Assembly (NCBI GenBank): GCA_023432805.1
Contig: JAEYUG010000127.1
Location: 1-17,060 of the forward strand
DNA length: 17,060 nt
Direction of reading: 5' to 3'
From: Bacteroidota bacterium
GTDB taxonomy: Bacteria > Bacteroidota > Ignavibacteria > SZUA-365
Shown: piece after piece, positions 1-6,790 of the stretch
Layout: each line of letters begins with the position of its first letter
How positions within the stretch are numbered: position 1 is the stretch's first letter
Notes under the pieces: generated by a model
Seen by the model: only the letters and a program-made list of their open reading frames with translations
Told to the model about the DNA's origin: nothing
The model's database searches: none
Program-made: the position numbers and the translations under genes

Positions 1-333
1 GTGTACGATCGTGACGATTTCGTTCTCCTTCAACCGGGCATCGACGGGTACGACGACGAGGTTGTGACAGACGGCGGCCAGGTAGGCGAGGGCCCATTGC
101 ACGCGGTTCTCGGCGACGACGGCCACGTGCGCGCCTGCGCGCAGACCGAGTGCCGACAGTGCCCTGCCGAACAGTGCGACGTGGTCGTGCAGCTCCGCGA
201 AGGTGAGGCGTGGGATCGGGGTGGGCGTCAGATCGACGAGTGCGGGATCCTGTGGCGCGCGCGCGCGGGCATTGCGCAGAATGTCGTGGAGGGTGGTGAG
301 GGGATCGACAGGATGAAACGGACGTGCGTTCAT
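1..333 (-). CDS. AMP-dependent acyl-CoA synthetase/ligase, N-terminal part (cut by window edge)
   Basis: The first 111 codons of a gene that runs off the left edge. The protein starts MNARPFHPVDPLTTLHDILR and continues with the pattern typical of the N-terminal lobe of acyl-CoA synthetases: a short helix with the FAELHDHV segment, then GLRAGAHVAVVAENRVQWA and a following stretch ending in VVVPVDARLKENE. This corresponds to the part of the adenylate-forming fold before the ATP-binding P-loop-like motif, which lies outside the window, so substrate (long-chain fatty acid or other) cannot be judged. Known members make an acyl-adenylate and then the CoA thioester. The ATG at 333 is chosen because the family-like sequence begins soon after it. 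No strong Shine-Dalgarno is visible. It is divergent from pspA, sharing a 127-nt promoter region. Confidence 0.82.
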   Translation of the reverse strand, partial: MNARPFHPVDPLTTLHDILRNARARAPQDPALVDLTPTPIPRLTFAELHDHVALFGRALSALGLRAGAHVAVVAENRVQWALAYLAAVCHNLVVVPVDARLKENEIVTIVH

Positions 334-371
334 GGTCAGTCGTCAGGTATGTGCGGAAGCCCCAATGTCGC

Positions 372-379
372 CAATTTTA
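372..379 (-). promoter_or_regulatory. candidate -7 box for the acyl-CoA synthetase gene
   Basis: Read on the minus strand this is TAAAATTG, one mismatch from the Bacteroidota -7 consensus TAnnTTTG, lying 38 nt upstream of the ATG at 333. No clear -33 TTG element is seen at the right distance. It lies almost back to back with the pspA promoter candidate, so the two genes may share a regulatory region. Weak evidence from pattern matching only. Confidence 0.25.
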
Positions 380-382
380 GCA

Positions 383-414
383 TTTGATGCGCGCAGCCTT
401 TTCTCCTATTTTTC
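383..414 (+). promoter_or_regulatory. candidate promoter of pspA (TTTG - 20 nt - TATTTTTC)
   Basis: TTTG at 383-386 and TATTTTTC at 407-414 are separated by 20 nt, close to the -33/-7 layout (TTTG, about 19-20 nt, TAnnTTTG) known from Bacteroidota primary sigma factor promoters. The box differs at one position (final C for G). It lies 46 nt before the pspA start, giving a predicted leader of about 40 nt that contains the GGAGG ribosome site. No palindrome or enhancer-like site suggesting PspF/sigma-54 control was seen. Confidence 0.4.
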
Positions 415-460
415 CGCATCTATTCTCATCCCACTTTTATCAGTATTCCGGAGGCCAGGC

Positions 461-1129
461 ATGGCAGGTATCTTCGCCCGCATCTCGGATATCTTCAAGG
501 CCAACATCAACGATCTGCTCGATCGGTCTGAAGATCCCGAAAAGATGATCAAGCAGATGGTGCTCGAAATGGAGGAAGCGGTCAACAAGGCCACCACCGC
601 GGTGGGGTCGGCGATCGCCAACGAAAAAATGCTCGAGCGTCAGTTTCAGGAAAAGCAGAAGCTCACCGACGAGTGGCAGCAGCGCGCAGTGAAGGCCGTG
701 GGCGCGGGACGTGACGATCTCGCCCGCCAGGCCCTTGAAAAGAAGAACATGTTCGCCAAGGCCGCATCGGATCTCGCGATGCCGCTCGAAGAGGCACGCA
801 AGGCATCGACCACGATGCGCGGCCAGCTCGAGCAGCTCAAGGCGAAGCTCGACGAGGCACGTGTGCGGCAGGGAACGCTCATCGCCCGCCATCAGGCAGC
901 CAAGGCGAAGAAGCAGATTTCGCAGGGACTGGCGGGAATCGGCGATGGCGCATTCGCCAACTTCGACAAGTACGAGCAGAAGGTGCTGAAGGTCGAGAGC
1001 GAGGCGGAAGCCTTCTCGGAACTCGCCAGCGCTTCGACCTCGCTCGATGATGAATTCAGGAAGCTGGATGCGGGAAGCGGCGTCGAAGACGAGCTGCTGA
1101 TGCTGAAGGCCGCACAGGGAAAGGAATAG
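461..1129 (+). CDS. pspA: PspA/IM30 family phage shock protein A
   Basis: A 222-residue protein, the usual length for PspA. It begins with an amphipathic helix (MAGIFARISDIFKANINDLL), followed by the family-typical RSEDPEKMIKQMVLEMEEAV (about residues 21-42) and a long coiled coil rich in Glu, Lys, Gln and Ala to about residue 190. PspA proteins are ESCRT-III-like: they bind stressed inner membranes, oligomerise and limit proton leakage. The ATG at 461 is chosen over an upstream in-frame ATG at 332 because GGAGG sits at 450-454 with 6 nt spacing, the family sequence begins exactly there, and the upstream extension is not PspA-like. The gene is followed after 9 nt by a YbjN-like gene, so the two are probably co-transcribed. 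No pspBC or pspF gene is in the window. Confidence 0.93.
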   Translation: MAGIFARISDIFKANINDLLDRSEDPEKMIKQMVLEMEEAVNKATTAVGSAIANEKMLERQFQEKQKLTDEWQQRAVKAVGAGRDDLARQALEKKNMFAKAASDLAMPLEEARKASTTMRGQLEQLKAKLDEARVRQGTLIARHQAAKAKKQISQGLAGIGDGAFANFDKYEQKVLKVESEAEAFSELASASTSLDDEFRKLDAGSGVEDELLMLKAAQGKE

Positions 1130-1138
1130 GAGGACGCC

Positions 1139-1708
1139 ATGGCATCGATTCTCAATGACACCCACAAGAAGGTGCGCTCCTTTCTCAAGACGATCTACGG
1201 ACCCAATTACAAGCACATCGTGCAGGAGCTTGAAGACGTGTTCATCGTGCAGCGCGGTTCCGCCGCCGTGCATGTGTCGGTCAAGCCACTGAGCAAGGAC
1301 GACTGCATCGTGCAGGCTCTGGCCTACGTGGTGTCGGGCGCGAAGATCGGTCCGAAGCTGCTCACCTATCTCATGCGGCTGAATGCCAATGCACCGATCG
1401 GTGCCTTCGGCATGCTCTTCGACGACACGATCACCTTCAGCCACAGCATCACCGGCGCGAACCTCAACGCAAACGAGTTGCGCACGACGATCGGAACGGT
1501 GGCCTACGTGGCGGATGAAACCGACGACGAGATCCGCCGCATCGCTGGTGGCATGCGCGCAGTGGATGCGAATGCTGCGATCATGAACGACGGCGAGGTT
1601 GCTCCCGCTCCCCTCAAGACTGCGAAGAAGCCTGCGGCGAAGAAGGCTTCCGCAGTGAAACCGGCGGCGAAGAAACCCGCGGCGAAGAAGGCTGCCGCAA
1701 AGAAGTAG
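1139..1708 (+). CDS. YbjN-like (T3SS-chaperone-fold) protein with Lys/Ala-rich C-terminal tail
   Basis: A 189-residue protein. Residues 1-145 resemble YbjN / CesT-like chaperone-fold proteins: alternating strands (IVQRGSAAVHVSVKPL), a helix with LLTYLMRLNANAPIGAFGMLFDD, a strand pair, and a final helix with ELRTTIGTVAYVADETDDEI. Such domains are thought to bind peptides or act in signalling; no enzyme motif is seen. Residues 160-189 form a basic tail of PAAKK-type repeats, like histone H1-type or AlgP tails, which could bind nucleic acid or anionic membrane (inference). The AGGAGG ribosome site at 1128-1133 overlaps the pspA stop codon, indicating a tight operon with pspA. No transmembrane segment. 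The domain call is moderately sure; the function is unknown. Confidence 0.78.
   Translation: MASILNDTHKKVRSFLKTIYGPNYKHIVQELEDVFIVQRGSAAVHVSVKPLSKDDCIVQALAYVVSGAKIGPKLLTYLMRLNANAPIGAFGMLFDDTITFSHSITGANLNANELRTTIGTVAYVADETDDEIRRIAGGMRAVDANAAIMNDGEVAPAPLKTAKKPAAKKASAVKPAAKKPAAKKAAAKK
1616..1705 (+). repeat. coding repeats for the PAAKK-type basic tail
   Basis: Imperfect repeats of the type GCGGCGAAGAA(A/G) recur about every 12-21 nt and encode 30 residues with about 12 lysines and no acidic residue. It is a low-complexity region inside the gene, prone to length change by slippage. It explains the FFAAGFFAAGF-type antisense frame seen on the other strand, which is not a gene. Confidence 0.7.
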
Positions 1709-1728
1709 CCCTTCCCCATCCAACATGC

Positions 1729-1764
1729 AACGAGGGACGGAATCACATGATTCCGTCCCTCGTT
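1729..1764. terminator. strong hairpin between convergent genes, probable bidirectional terminator
   Basis: A perfect 15-bp inverted repeat: AACGAGGGACGGAAT at 1729-1743 pairs with its reverse complement at 1750-1764, with the 6-nt loop CACATG. It lies 20 nt after the stop of the YbjN-like gene and 18 nt after the stop of the STAS gene on the opposite strand. Neither side has a long T run, so it is not a textbook intrinsic terminator, but position and stem strength fit transcript end formation for both genes. Confidence 0.7.
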
Positions 1765-1782
1765 CACATTCGTGGGATCTGC

Positions 1783-2154
1783 TTATTCCGTCGCAGGCTT
1801 GCCCTTGATCGGATCGACCGAAAAGCTCGCGATCGCGCGTTCGGTGCTGTCGAAGGTCTTGAACACCTTGATCAGCTGCGTGATCATGAAAAGGCTCTGG
1901 ATCTTGTCGGTGACGTTGGCGATGCGCATGTCGCCGCCCCCATTGGTCACACTCGTCATGGCTGCGATCATCGCTCCGAGACCCGAGCTGTTGACCCACT
2001 TCATCTTGCTTGCGTCAAGCACGATCTTGAGAAACCCATCGGCGACAAGATGCTTGATCTTGTCGCGCAGCTCGGTCGTCTCGGGATCGCCCATCAGATT
2101 CCCCTTGGGCGTGATGACGACCACGTCGCCCTGAAACGCTTCTTTGATACTCAT
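1783..2154 (-). CDS. STAS-domain protein (anti-sigma factor antagonist type)
   Basis: A 123-residue single-domain protein. It has the SpoIIAA/RsbV order: strand with GDVVVITPKGNLMG (residues 9-22), helix ETTELRDKIKHLVADG, strand KIVLDASKMKWVNSSGLGAMIAA (43-65), then GGDMRIANVTDKIQSLFMITQLIKVFKTFDSTERAI. The Ser-Ser pair at 56-57 in NSSGLG is at the place where known antagonists are phosphorylated by a partner kinase. Such proteins release sigma factors by binding an anti-sigma kinase, or act in other signalling complexes. No kinase, phosphatase or sigma gene lies in the window. The ATG at 2154 has AGGAGGG upstream. It is the last gene of a likely three-gene unit, 32 nt after the zinc-ribbon gene. 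Confidence 0.88.
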   Translation of the reverse strand: MSIKEAFQGDVVVITPKGNLMGDPETTELRDKIKHLVADGFLKIVLDASKMKWVNSSGLGAMIAAMTSVTNGGGDMRIANVTDKIQSLFMITQLIKVFKTFDSTERAIASFSVDPIKGKPATE

Positions 2155-2186
2155 GGTGAACCCTCCTGTGTACGTGTCGAAATGAA

Positions 2187-2411
2187 CTATCGTTTGTTGT
2201 GTGCTGCACGTGCGAATTCACAGTTCCCTTGATGCGTGCAACTGCCGCACTGCACCTCGGTCCGCGTGATCTGCGCAAAACAGCGCGGACAGCGGTCCGT
2301 CAGGGGATTGAGAACGGCATACCCGCATTGCGGGCATTCGCGCTGCTCGGCGGCGAGCTGCTGCTCGAGCGTCGCGGAATCACCGTTGTCGTCGTGTGAA
2401 TGCCGTGCCAT
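2187..2411 (-). CDS. small zinc-ribbon protein
   Basis: A 74-residue protein, not assigned to a named family. After a short charged N-terminus (with a run HDDNGDSATLEQQLAAEQ) come ECPQCG (Cys26, Cys29) and CPRC (Cys41, Cys44), a typical four-cysteine zinc ribbon, then CGSC (55, 58), His60 and Cys64 in CTHQGNCEF, enough for a second metal site. No catalytic domain. The ATG at 2411 is chosen because GAGGT lies 7 nt upstream and longer in-frame starts would overlap the upstream gene. It sits 34 nt after the 2446-2703 gene and 32 nt before the STAS gene, suggesting co-transcription. A role in protein or nucleic-acid binding is possible, but nothing in the sequence decides it. Confidence 0.72.
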   Translation of the reverse strand: MARHSHDDNGDSATLEQQLAAEQRECPQCGYAVLNPLTDRCPRCFAQITRTEVQCGSCTHQGNCEFARAAHNKR

Positions 2412-2445
2412 TATCGTGACCTCGCCGCGAAGGCGGTCACACACA

Positions 2446-2703
2446 TCACTCCGTGACCTGAATACCCTTCTCGGCAAGTGCCGCCTTGATGCGCGAGAAC
2501 GCCTCATCCTTCGAGATGGTCATGCGCGCCTGCGCGACATGAATCGCCTCGCGCAGCGTTGGGATCTGCTGCGTGCAATAGAGATAGACATGGTAGCCGA
2601 GGCGATTGGCGTCGTTGGGTTCGAGCACGGGGATGCCGGTGATGCTGGCATAGGCCGTGCGCTCGATGCTTTCCTCTGGGAAGGTCCTGACCGGGGGTTG
2701 CAT
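2446..2703 (-). CDS. small protein of unknown function, start possibly frameshifted
   Basis: An 85-residue frame ending in KAALAEKGIQVTE. I do not recognise the family. It contains no membrane segment and looks like a mixed alpha/beta soluble protein, with helical C-terminus TLREAIHVAQARMTISKDEAFSRIKAAL. The ATG at 2703 has no Shine-Dalgarno. A better start lies at 2774 in another frame: GAAGGA just upstream and a plausible coding run MPHIEGYEQHRAIAAHFIIS. That frame would join this one if one C were added to the CCCCC run at about 2694-2698, giving a protein of about 109 residues. So either the gene starts weakly at 2703 or the true gene is 2446-2774 with a one-base deletion or sequencing error. 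It heads the minus-strand trio with the zinc ribbon and STAS genes. Confidence 0.55.
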   Translation of the reverse strand: MQPPVRTFPEESIERTAYASITGIPVLEPNDANRLGYHVYLYCTQQIPTLREAIHVAQARMTISKDEAFSRIKAALAEKGIQVTE

Positions 2704-2796
2704 GGTGCGTCGTGGGAGATGATGAAATGCGCCGCAATGGCGCGATGCTGTTCGTATCCTTCAATATGGGGCATTTATCCTTCTTTGTCAAAGTAC

Positions 2797-2827
2797 TTCT
2801 GCATCGTCGCCGAATTCTCTACCTTTG
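2797..2827 (+). promoter_or_regulatory. candidate promoter of the 2863 membrane-protein gene
   Basis: TACCTTTG at 2820-2827 is a perfect match to the Bacteroidota -7 consensus TAnnTTTG and lies 35 nt before the ATG at 2863. Upstream, TTCTG at 2797-2801 is a poor -33 candidate with 18 nt spacing. The predicted leader includes the GGAGG ribosome site at 2854-2858. Confidence 0.42.
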
Positions 2828-2862
2828 CAGATCCATCAGCCTGCATTCACGTCGGAGGTCAC

Positions 2863-3825
2863 ATGCCCGCTCCCCTGTCGGTCGGAGAAATGTTTGAAAC
2901 CGTCGTCAGACTCATCGGCCGCACCTTCGTGCGTTCGCTCATGCTCGGAGCAGCGCTGCTTGCGGGACCCACGCTTCTGCTCGGATTCTCCTGGAGCGGC
3001 ATCGCCGATTCTCTCGGCCCGATCCTCGAGCAGAGCGCCGCTGATCCCACCGCCACGCCAAACCTCGCCCTGCTGCTCGGCAGCCTCGGCATCATCGCTG
3101 TCGCTGTCACCTTGTTCATCGTCTGCACCCTGCTCATGCGGGTGGCCATGATGCGACTCATGTGCGCAGACATGGAAGACGAGACCATGGACTGGGTCGT
3201 GGCGATCAAGGACGCCTTCTCCCTCCGCACACTCAAACTCGTCGGTGCATGGATCCTCATCGGCCTTCTCGCCATCGCAGCCCTGACCGTCCCCATCATC
3301 GGCATTGCCGCCATCGATCCCATTGTCGGCGTGTTCGTCACGCTCCTGCTTTTCCCGCTCGGCTTCTGGCTCGCCATTCGCTGGATCTTCATGTCGCAGG
3401 CCATCGTGTGGGAAGACGCCGACGTGCTGCAATCGTTCAGCCGCAGCGCGTACCTCGTCGATGGTTTCTGGTGGCGCATCTTCGGACTCTTCATCCTCTT
3501 TTCGATCGCCTCGCAGATGGCGCTCTCGATCATCCTCACCCCCGTGAGCTTCATCGCCATGGGCGGCTTCATGGCCTCCTACTTTGCACTGCTCGTCGAC
3601 ATGGGTCCCGACGCGACACCCGACCCCGCGATGATTCAGGACATGATCTCCTCGATCGGCATCGGCATGGTCATCTTCGTCATGCTCAGCATCCTGCTCA
3701 CCAGCATCGTGGAAACCGCCTACCAGGTCGTGATCTACTTCGACACGCGCGCGCGCAAGGGGGAATTCTCCCAGCCCGCACCGCCGGCCGAAGGCGAAGC
3801 GCTCGACTTCAACGCCATCTCCTGA
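2863..3825 (+). CDS. multi-pass integral membrane protein of unknown function
   Basis: A 320-residue membrane protein. It opens with PLSVGEMFETVVRLIGRTFVRS, the kind of amphipathic lead-in seen in bacterial proteins with a glycerophosphodiester-phosphodiesterase-type membrane domain, then about six hydrophobic segments (roughly residues 26-44, 70-95, 128-150, 155-178, 204-240 and 263-290). A conserved-looking cytoplasmic piece, SQAIVWEDADVLQSFSRSAYLV (about 178-199), precedes the fifth segment and is also typical of that group. The C-terminus is short, polar and proline-rich. No catalytic motif is visible, so it may be a scaffold or transport-related protein; the role is unknown. The ATG at 2863 has GGAGG 4 nt upstream. 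It converges on the DUF2723 gene across 57 nt. Confidence 0.8.
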   Translation: MPAPLSVGEMFETVVRLIGRTFVRSLMLGAALLAGPTLLLGFSWSGIADSLGPILEQSAADPTATPNLALLLGSLGIIAVAVTLFIVCTLLMRVAMMRLMCADMEDETMDWVVAIKDAFSLRTLKLVGAWILIGLLAIAALTVPIIGIAAIDPIVGVFVTLLLFPLGFWLAIRWIFMSQAIVWEDADVLQSFSRSAYLVDGFWWRIFGLFILFSIASQMALSIILTPVSFIAMGGFMASYFALLVDMGPDATPDPAMIQDMISSIGIGMVIFVMLSILLTSIVETAYQVVIYFDTRARKGEFSQPAPPAEGEALDFNAIS

Positions 3826-3855
3826 GCGGCGCTCCTCCCCCGCTCCCGTCGGAAA

Positions 3856-3893
3856 CCCCCGCGAGCCTCACCCCCGCGAGCCTCACCCCCGCG
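3856..3893. repeat. 15-bp tandem repeat across the stop codon of the DUF2723 gene
   Basis: CCCCCGCGAGCCTCA occurs at 3856-3870 and 3871-3885, followed by a partial third copy CCCCCGCG at 3886-3893. Each full unit carries TCA, which is TGA on the minus strand in the frame of the DUF2723 gene, so the stop codon itself is duplicated five codons apart. It looks like recent slippage duplication at the 3' end of that gene. Confidence 0.75.
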
Positions 3894-5868
3894 TCTGCGA
3901 CATCGCCTCTTCGTTGCGCTGTTGCCACATGCGTGCGTTCGCGTTGTCGGGAACGAATTCGAACGCGCGCTCGAAATACGGAGCGGCTTCCGCAAAGCGG
4001 CCGGCGGTGTGCAGCCAGATACCGCGGTTGATCAGCATCGAGGCGTACATCCCCCGCAATCCATCTTCGAGTCGACCGGGACGCATGAAGGGACGCCACT
4101 CGAACGCGTCGGGCGCGCGCGCATCGCGCGAGGGCAGCGCGTCGGCACGATAGAGGCGCAGCGCGAGTCCCTCGGGCACCCGCACATGATCCTTCGCGAT
4201 GTGCTGCTCGATCTCGAGCGTGACGTAGAGCGGCCGATCGGCATTGTTCGCAAAGAAGCTCTCGATCATCTCGTTGAAGCGCGCCTCGATCTGCGCCCCG
4301 TCGTAGGGCAGGTCGTGCTCGAAGCGGTCGAGCTGCACGCGGAAGGCCTCGATCTCGCGCTGCGATCGGCGATAGATGTCCGGATGATTCCGACGGATCT
4401 GCTCGAGATACCACGACCGGCGCAGCAGTTCCTTGTCGATCACGACCACGTCGGGTCGCCATCCCTCCACCAGCTGATAGTAGTACGAGGCCGACACCCA
4501 GTAATCCCACTGGAACGACAGCACCAGCGCGTTCGGCTTCAGCGAGTTGAACATGTTGCGCGTGTAGTCTTCGACCAGATGATTGCCGCGCTCGCTGGCC
4601 GACGACCAGGTCAGGCCGATCGCCAGACCGATCGCAAGTGCCGGCACGGCCAGCTGCACCGTGCGTCCCCAATGCGCGAGCGTGCGCATGAACCAGAGGA
4701 ACCCGAAGCCCGCCCAGCCCGCCGCGGCCACGAAGGCGAGCAGGAAGTACGAGTCGATGTCGTGGATGTCGTAGTTGATCGAGTAGAAGACGGTCGTCAG
4801 GAAGAGCACGAGGAGGAACCAGGCCGCACGGGGATGACGAAACCAGACGTAGACCGCACCGACCGCCACCGCGACCACGAGCACGTACGCGAACTCCCCG
4901 GGGAAGCTGTCGAGGAAGTGGACGAGCTGCGTGCGCGCAGCGTCGGTGCTCGAGAACATCCATGTGCGATACTGCTTGCCGGAAATGTGCCAGAGGAAGC
5001 GCTCCCACGTGACGGGATTGCCCCAGGCGAGGGCGGGACCCGAGGCCGCGCGCAGTGGCAGGTACATGTACGGGAGGAGACCGACAAGGAACGCGGGCAG
5101 CATGCGCAGCAGACCCTTCCACGCGGCGGCGCCACGGCCGTTCACCATGAAGTACGCAACGGCGAGCGCCGGCAGCAGCAGGATCGTCGTCATGTGGTTG
5201 GTGAACGAGAGTCCCAGTGCCAGAGCGAAGAACAGGCGGCGGCGCGCTCGCAGGCGCGCATCGACGTCGAGGAATTCTGCGCGTACGAACAGCAGCAGCA
5301 CGAGCGCGAGCATCGCCAGATGCAGCGCGTAGACTTCGATCGAGGTGGCCGTCCGCCAGAACGTCTGCGAGAAGGCTGCGGTGAGCGCGCCGGCCACGGC
5401 CGCGGCCAGACGCAGGAAAGCCGACACCTCGGCCTGTTTCGGAGTTTTGGATGCCTTTTTCGTTTTTGCGGGCGTCGCGCGCACGGCGCGTGCACGTGCG
5501 GCATGTGCGAGCAGGTGCCAGAACAGCGGTACGAGCAGCGCCGTTGCCGTGGCGGTGAGCACCGCCGCGAGCACGTTCAAACGCATGATCCCGTCGCCCA
5601 GCGGAAGCTGCGCCCACAATCCCGCCACGAGCGTGAAGAGCGGGTAGCCGGTGGGATGCGCAATACCGAAGGTGTGGGCCACCGCCGCCAGCTCGCCCGC
5701 ATCAATGAAGGTCATCGAGGGAGCGAGGGTGGCGAGGTAGACGACGAGGGCGGCAACACCGGTGGCGAGGGACGCGAAGAGGAGGTGACGCGAGGGGAGC
5801 GCCAATGCCGCACCGGTGCCGGCATCGGTGGCGGGAGCGGATGGCGCTCCTGAGACGACGGACTTCAT
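3883..5868 (-). CDS. DUF2723 family membrane glycosyltransferase-like protein with C-terminal TPR
   Basis: A 661-residue protein. The N-terminal part matches DUF2723 (related to TMEM260 and other GT-C fold O-mannosyltransferases): first membrane segment about 29-50, then SMTFIDAGELAAVAHTFGIA with Asp56 and Glu59 in the first outer loop, where GT-C enzymes keep acidic catalytic residues, and HPTGYP at 71-76. Further conserved-looking pieces are TSIEVYALH (176-183) and the NYDIHDIDSYF loop. About ten membrane segments follow, then a soluble C-terminal half with a TPR-like unit near the end (NRGIWLHTAGRFAEAAPYFERA). A Lys-rich loop lies near residues 128-147. The ATG at 5868 overlaps the stop of the ABC ATPase gene as ATGA, implying coupled translation. 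Probable role: transfer of sugar from a lipid-linked donor to envelope proteins (family-based inference). Confidence 0.87.
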   Translation of the reverse strand: MKSVVSGAPSAPATDAGTGAALALPSRHLLFASLATGVAALVVYLATLAPSMTFIDAGELAAVAHTFGIAHPTGYPLFTLVAGLWAQLPLGDGIMRLNVLAAVLTATATALLVPLFWHLLAHAARARAVRATPAKTKKASKTPKQAEVSAFLRLAAAVAGALTAAFSQTFWRTATSIEVYALHLAMLALVLLLFVRAEFLDVDARLRARRRLFFALALGLSFTNHMTTILLLPALAVAYFMVNGRGAAAWKGLLRMLPAFLVGLLPYMYLPLRAASGPALAWGNPVTWERFLWHISGKQYRTWMFSSTDAARTQLVHFLDSFPGEFAYVLVVAVAVGAVYVWFRHPRAAWFLLVLFLTTVFYSINYDIHDIDSYFLLAFVAAAGWAGFGFLWFMRTLAHWGRTVQLAVPALAIGLAIGLTWSSASERGNHLVEDYTRNMFNSLKPNALVLSFQWDYWVSASYYYQLVEGWRPDVVVIDKELLRRSWYLEQIRRNHPDIYRRSQREIEAFRVQLDRFEHDLPYDGAQIEARFNEMIESFFANNADRPLYVTLEIEQHIAKDHVRVPEGLALRLYRADALPSRDARAPDAFEWRPFMRPGRLEDGLRGMYASMLINRGIWLHTAGRFAEAAPYFERAFEFVPDNANARMWQQRNEEAMSQTRG

Positions 5869-6788
5869 GACGCCTTGTGGGATTCGGGATGGTCGGTGAT
5901 GGTGAGGAAGTAGTCTTCGAGCGAGCGGCGCGGCGCGAACCCCGATACGGCAATGCCGTCGCGCACGAGCGCGGCGTTGACCTCGGCGAGCTGTGCGTCG
6001 GGCATGGTGACGAACACCTCGTCGCCCGTCACACCGATGTCGGTGCAGTGCGGCATGGCTCGGAGCACATCGAGCGCGCGGTCGATCGGCGTGCAGCGGA
6101 TGCGCACCGCCACGCGCTCGCGGTTCAGAAGCTCCTGCACCACGCCCTCGACGACGAGTTCGCCCCGATGCAGAATGCACATGCGCGTGGCAACCTGCTC
6201 GATTTCGTTGAGCAGATGCGAAGAGAGGAAGATTGTCATGCCCTGCTCGCGATTGAGACGCAGCACGAGTTCGCGCACCTCCTTCATGCCCTGGGGATCG
6301 AGGCCGTTGGTCGGTTCGTCGAGAATCAGGAAGTCGGGATTCGGCAGCAGGGCCTGCGCGATGCCGAGCCGCTGCTTCATGCCGTGGGAGTATGCCTTGA
6401 CGCGGTCGCTCGCGCGGTCGGAGAGTCCCACGATCTCGAGCACCTCGTCGATGCGGCGCGTGTCGACCGCGCCGTAGAGCGCGCCAACGATCTCCAGATT
6501 CTTGCGCGCGCTGAGGTAGAGGTAGAAGTCGGGACGCTCGACCAGTCCCCCCACACGTGCGAGCACCGAGCGGTCGCGTGTCACATCGGTACCAAAGAGC
6601 CGCACCGATCCCGCGGTTGGCGCGATGAGTGAGAGCGCCATGCGGATCGTGGTGCTCTTGCCGGCGCCATTGGGACCGAGAAACCCGTAGATGTCGCCGC
6701 GGCGGACCTCGATGTCGAGCGCGTTCACCGCGGTGCGCTTGCCGAACACCTTCGTCAGCGCCTGCGTCTGCAGCACCACCTCATTCAT
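5865..6788 (-). CDS. ABC transporter ATP-binding protein (ABC-2/BcrA-NatA type)
   Basis: A 307-residue ATPase. Walker A GPNGAGKST is at 38-46, the signature YSHGMKQR at 133-140, Walker B FLILDEPT at 153-160 with Asp157 and Glu158, and the switch histidine at 191. The usual Q-loop glutamine is replaced by Glu in LVERPDFYLYLSARKNLE, as is common in the BcrA-like branch. Residues after about 220 form an extra C-terminal domain of the kind found in drug or lipid exporters. No ABC-2 permease is next to it. The start codon at 6788 is preceded by the purine-rich GGGGGTGG. The 3' end overlaps the DUF2723 gene by 4 nt. Substrate unknown; a partner permease must lie elsewhere, or the ATPase acts with the coupled membrane protein (speculative). 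Confidence 0.92.
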   Translation of the reverse strand: MNEVVLQTQALTKVFGKRTAVNALDIEVRRGDIYGFLGPNGAGKSTTIRMALSLIAPTAGSVRLFGTDVTRDRSVLARVGGLVERPDFYLYLSARKNLEIVGALYGAVDTRRIDEVLEIVGLSDRASDRVKAYSHGMKQRLGIAQALLPNPDFLILDEPTNGLDPQGMKEVRELVLRLNREQGMTIFLSSHLLNEIEQVATRMCILHRGELVVEGVVQELLNRERVAVRIRCTPIDRALDVLRAMPHCTDIGVTGDEVFVTMPDAQLAEVNAALVRDGIAVSGFAPRRSLEDYFLTITDHPESHKAS

Positions 6789-6790
6789 AC

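Noticed and set aside
255..267. Alternating GC run, possible Z-DNA
   Set aside because: It encodes Ala-Arg repeats (NARARAP) in the acyl-CoA synthetase and is explained by codon use.
440..1999. A 519-codon open frame on the minus strand opposite pspA and the YbjN-like gene
   Set aside because: It is antisense to two well-supported genes, is His/Arg/Asp-rich in the way GC-rich shadow frames are, and has no ribosome site or recognisable domain.
2520..2774. The complete 84-codon minus-strand frame starting at 2774 as a gene of its own
   Set aside because: Only its first part reads like protein; after the C run it becomes Ser/Arg/Pro-rich and overlaps the better frame ending at 2446. Treated as a possible frameshifted N-terminus instead.
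3922..5853. A 643-codon open frame on the plus strand opposite the DUF2723 gene
   Set aside because: Composition (Arg, Glu, His, Gly) is that of a reverse-complement frame of a GC-rich membrane protein gene; the DUF2723 reading is strongly supported.
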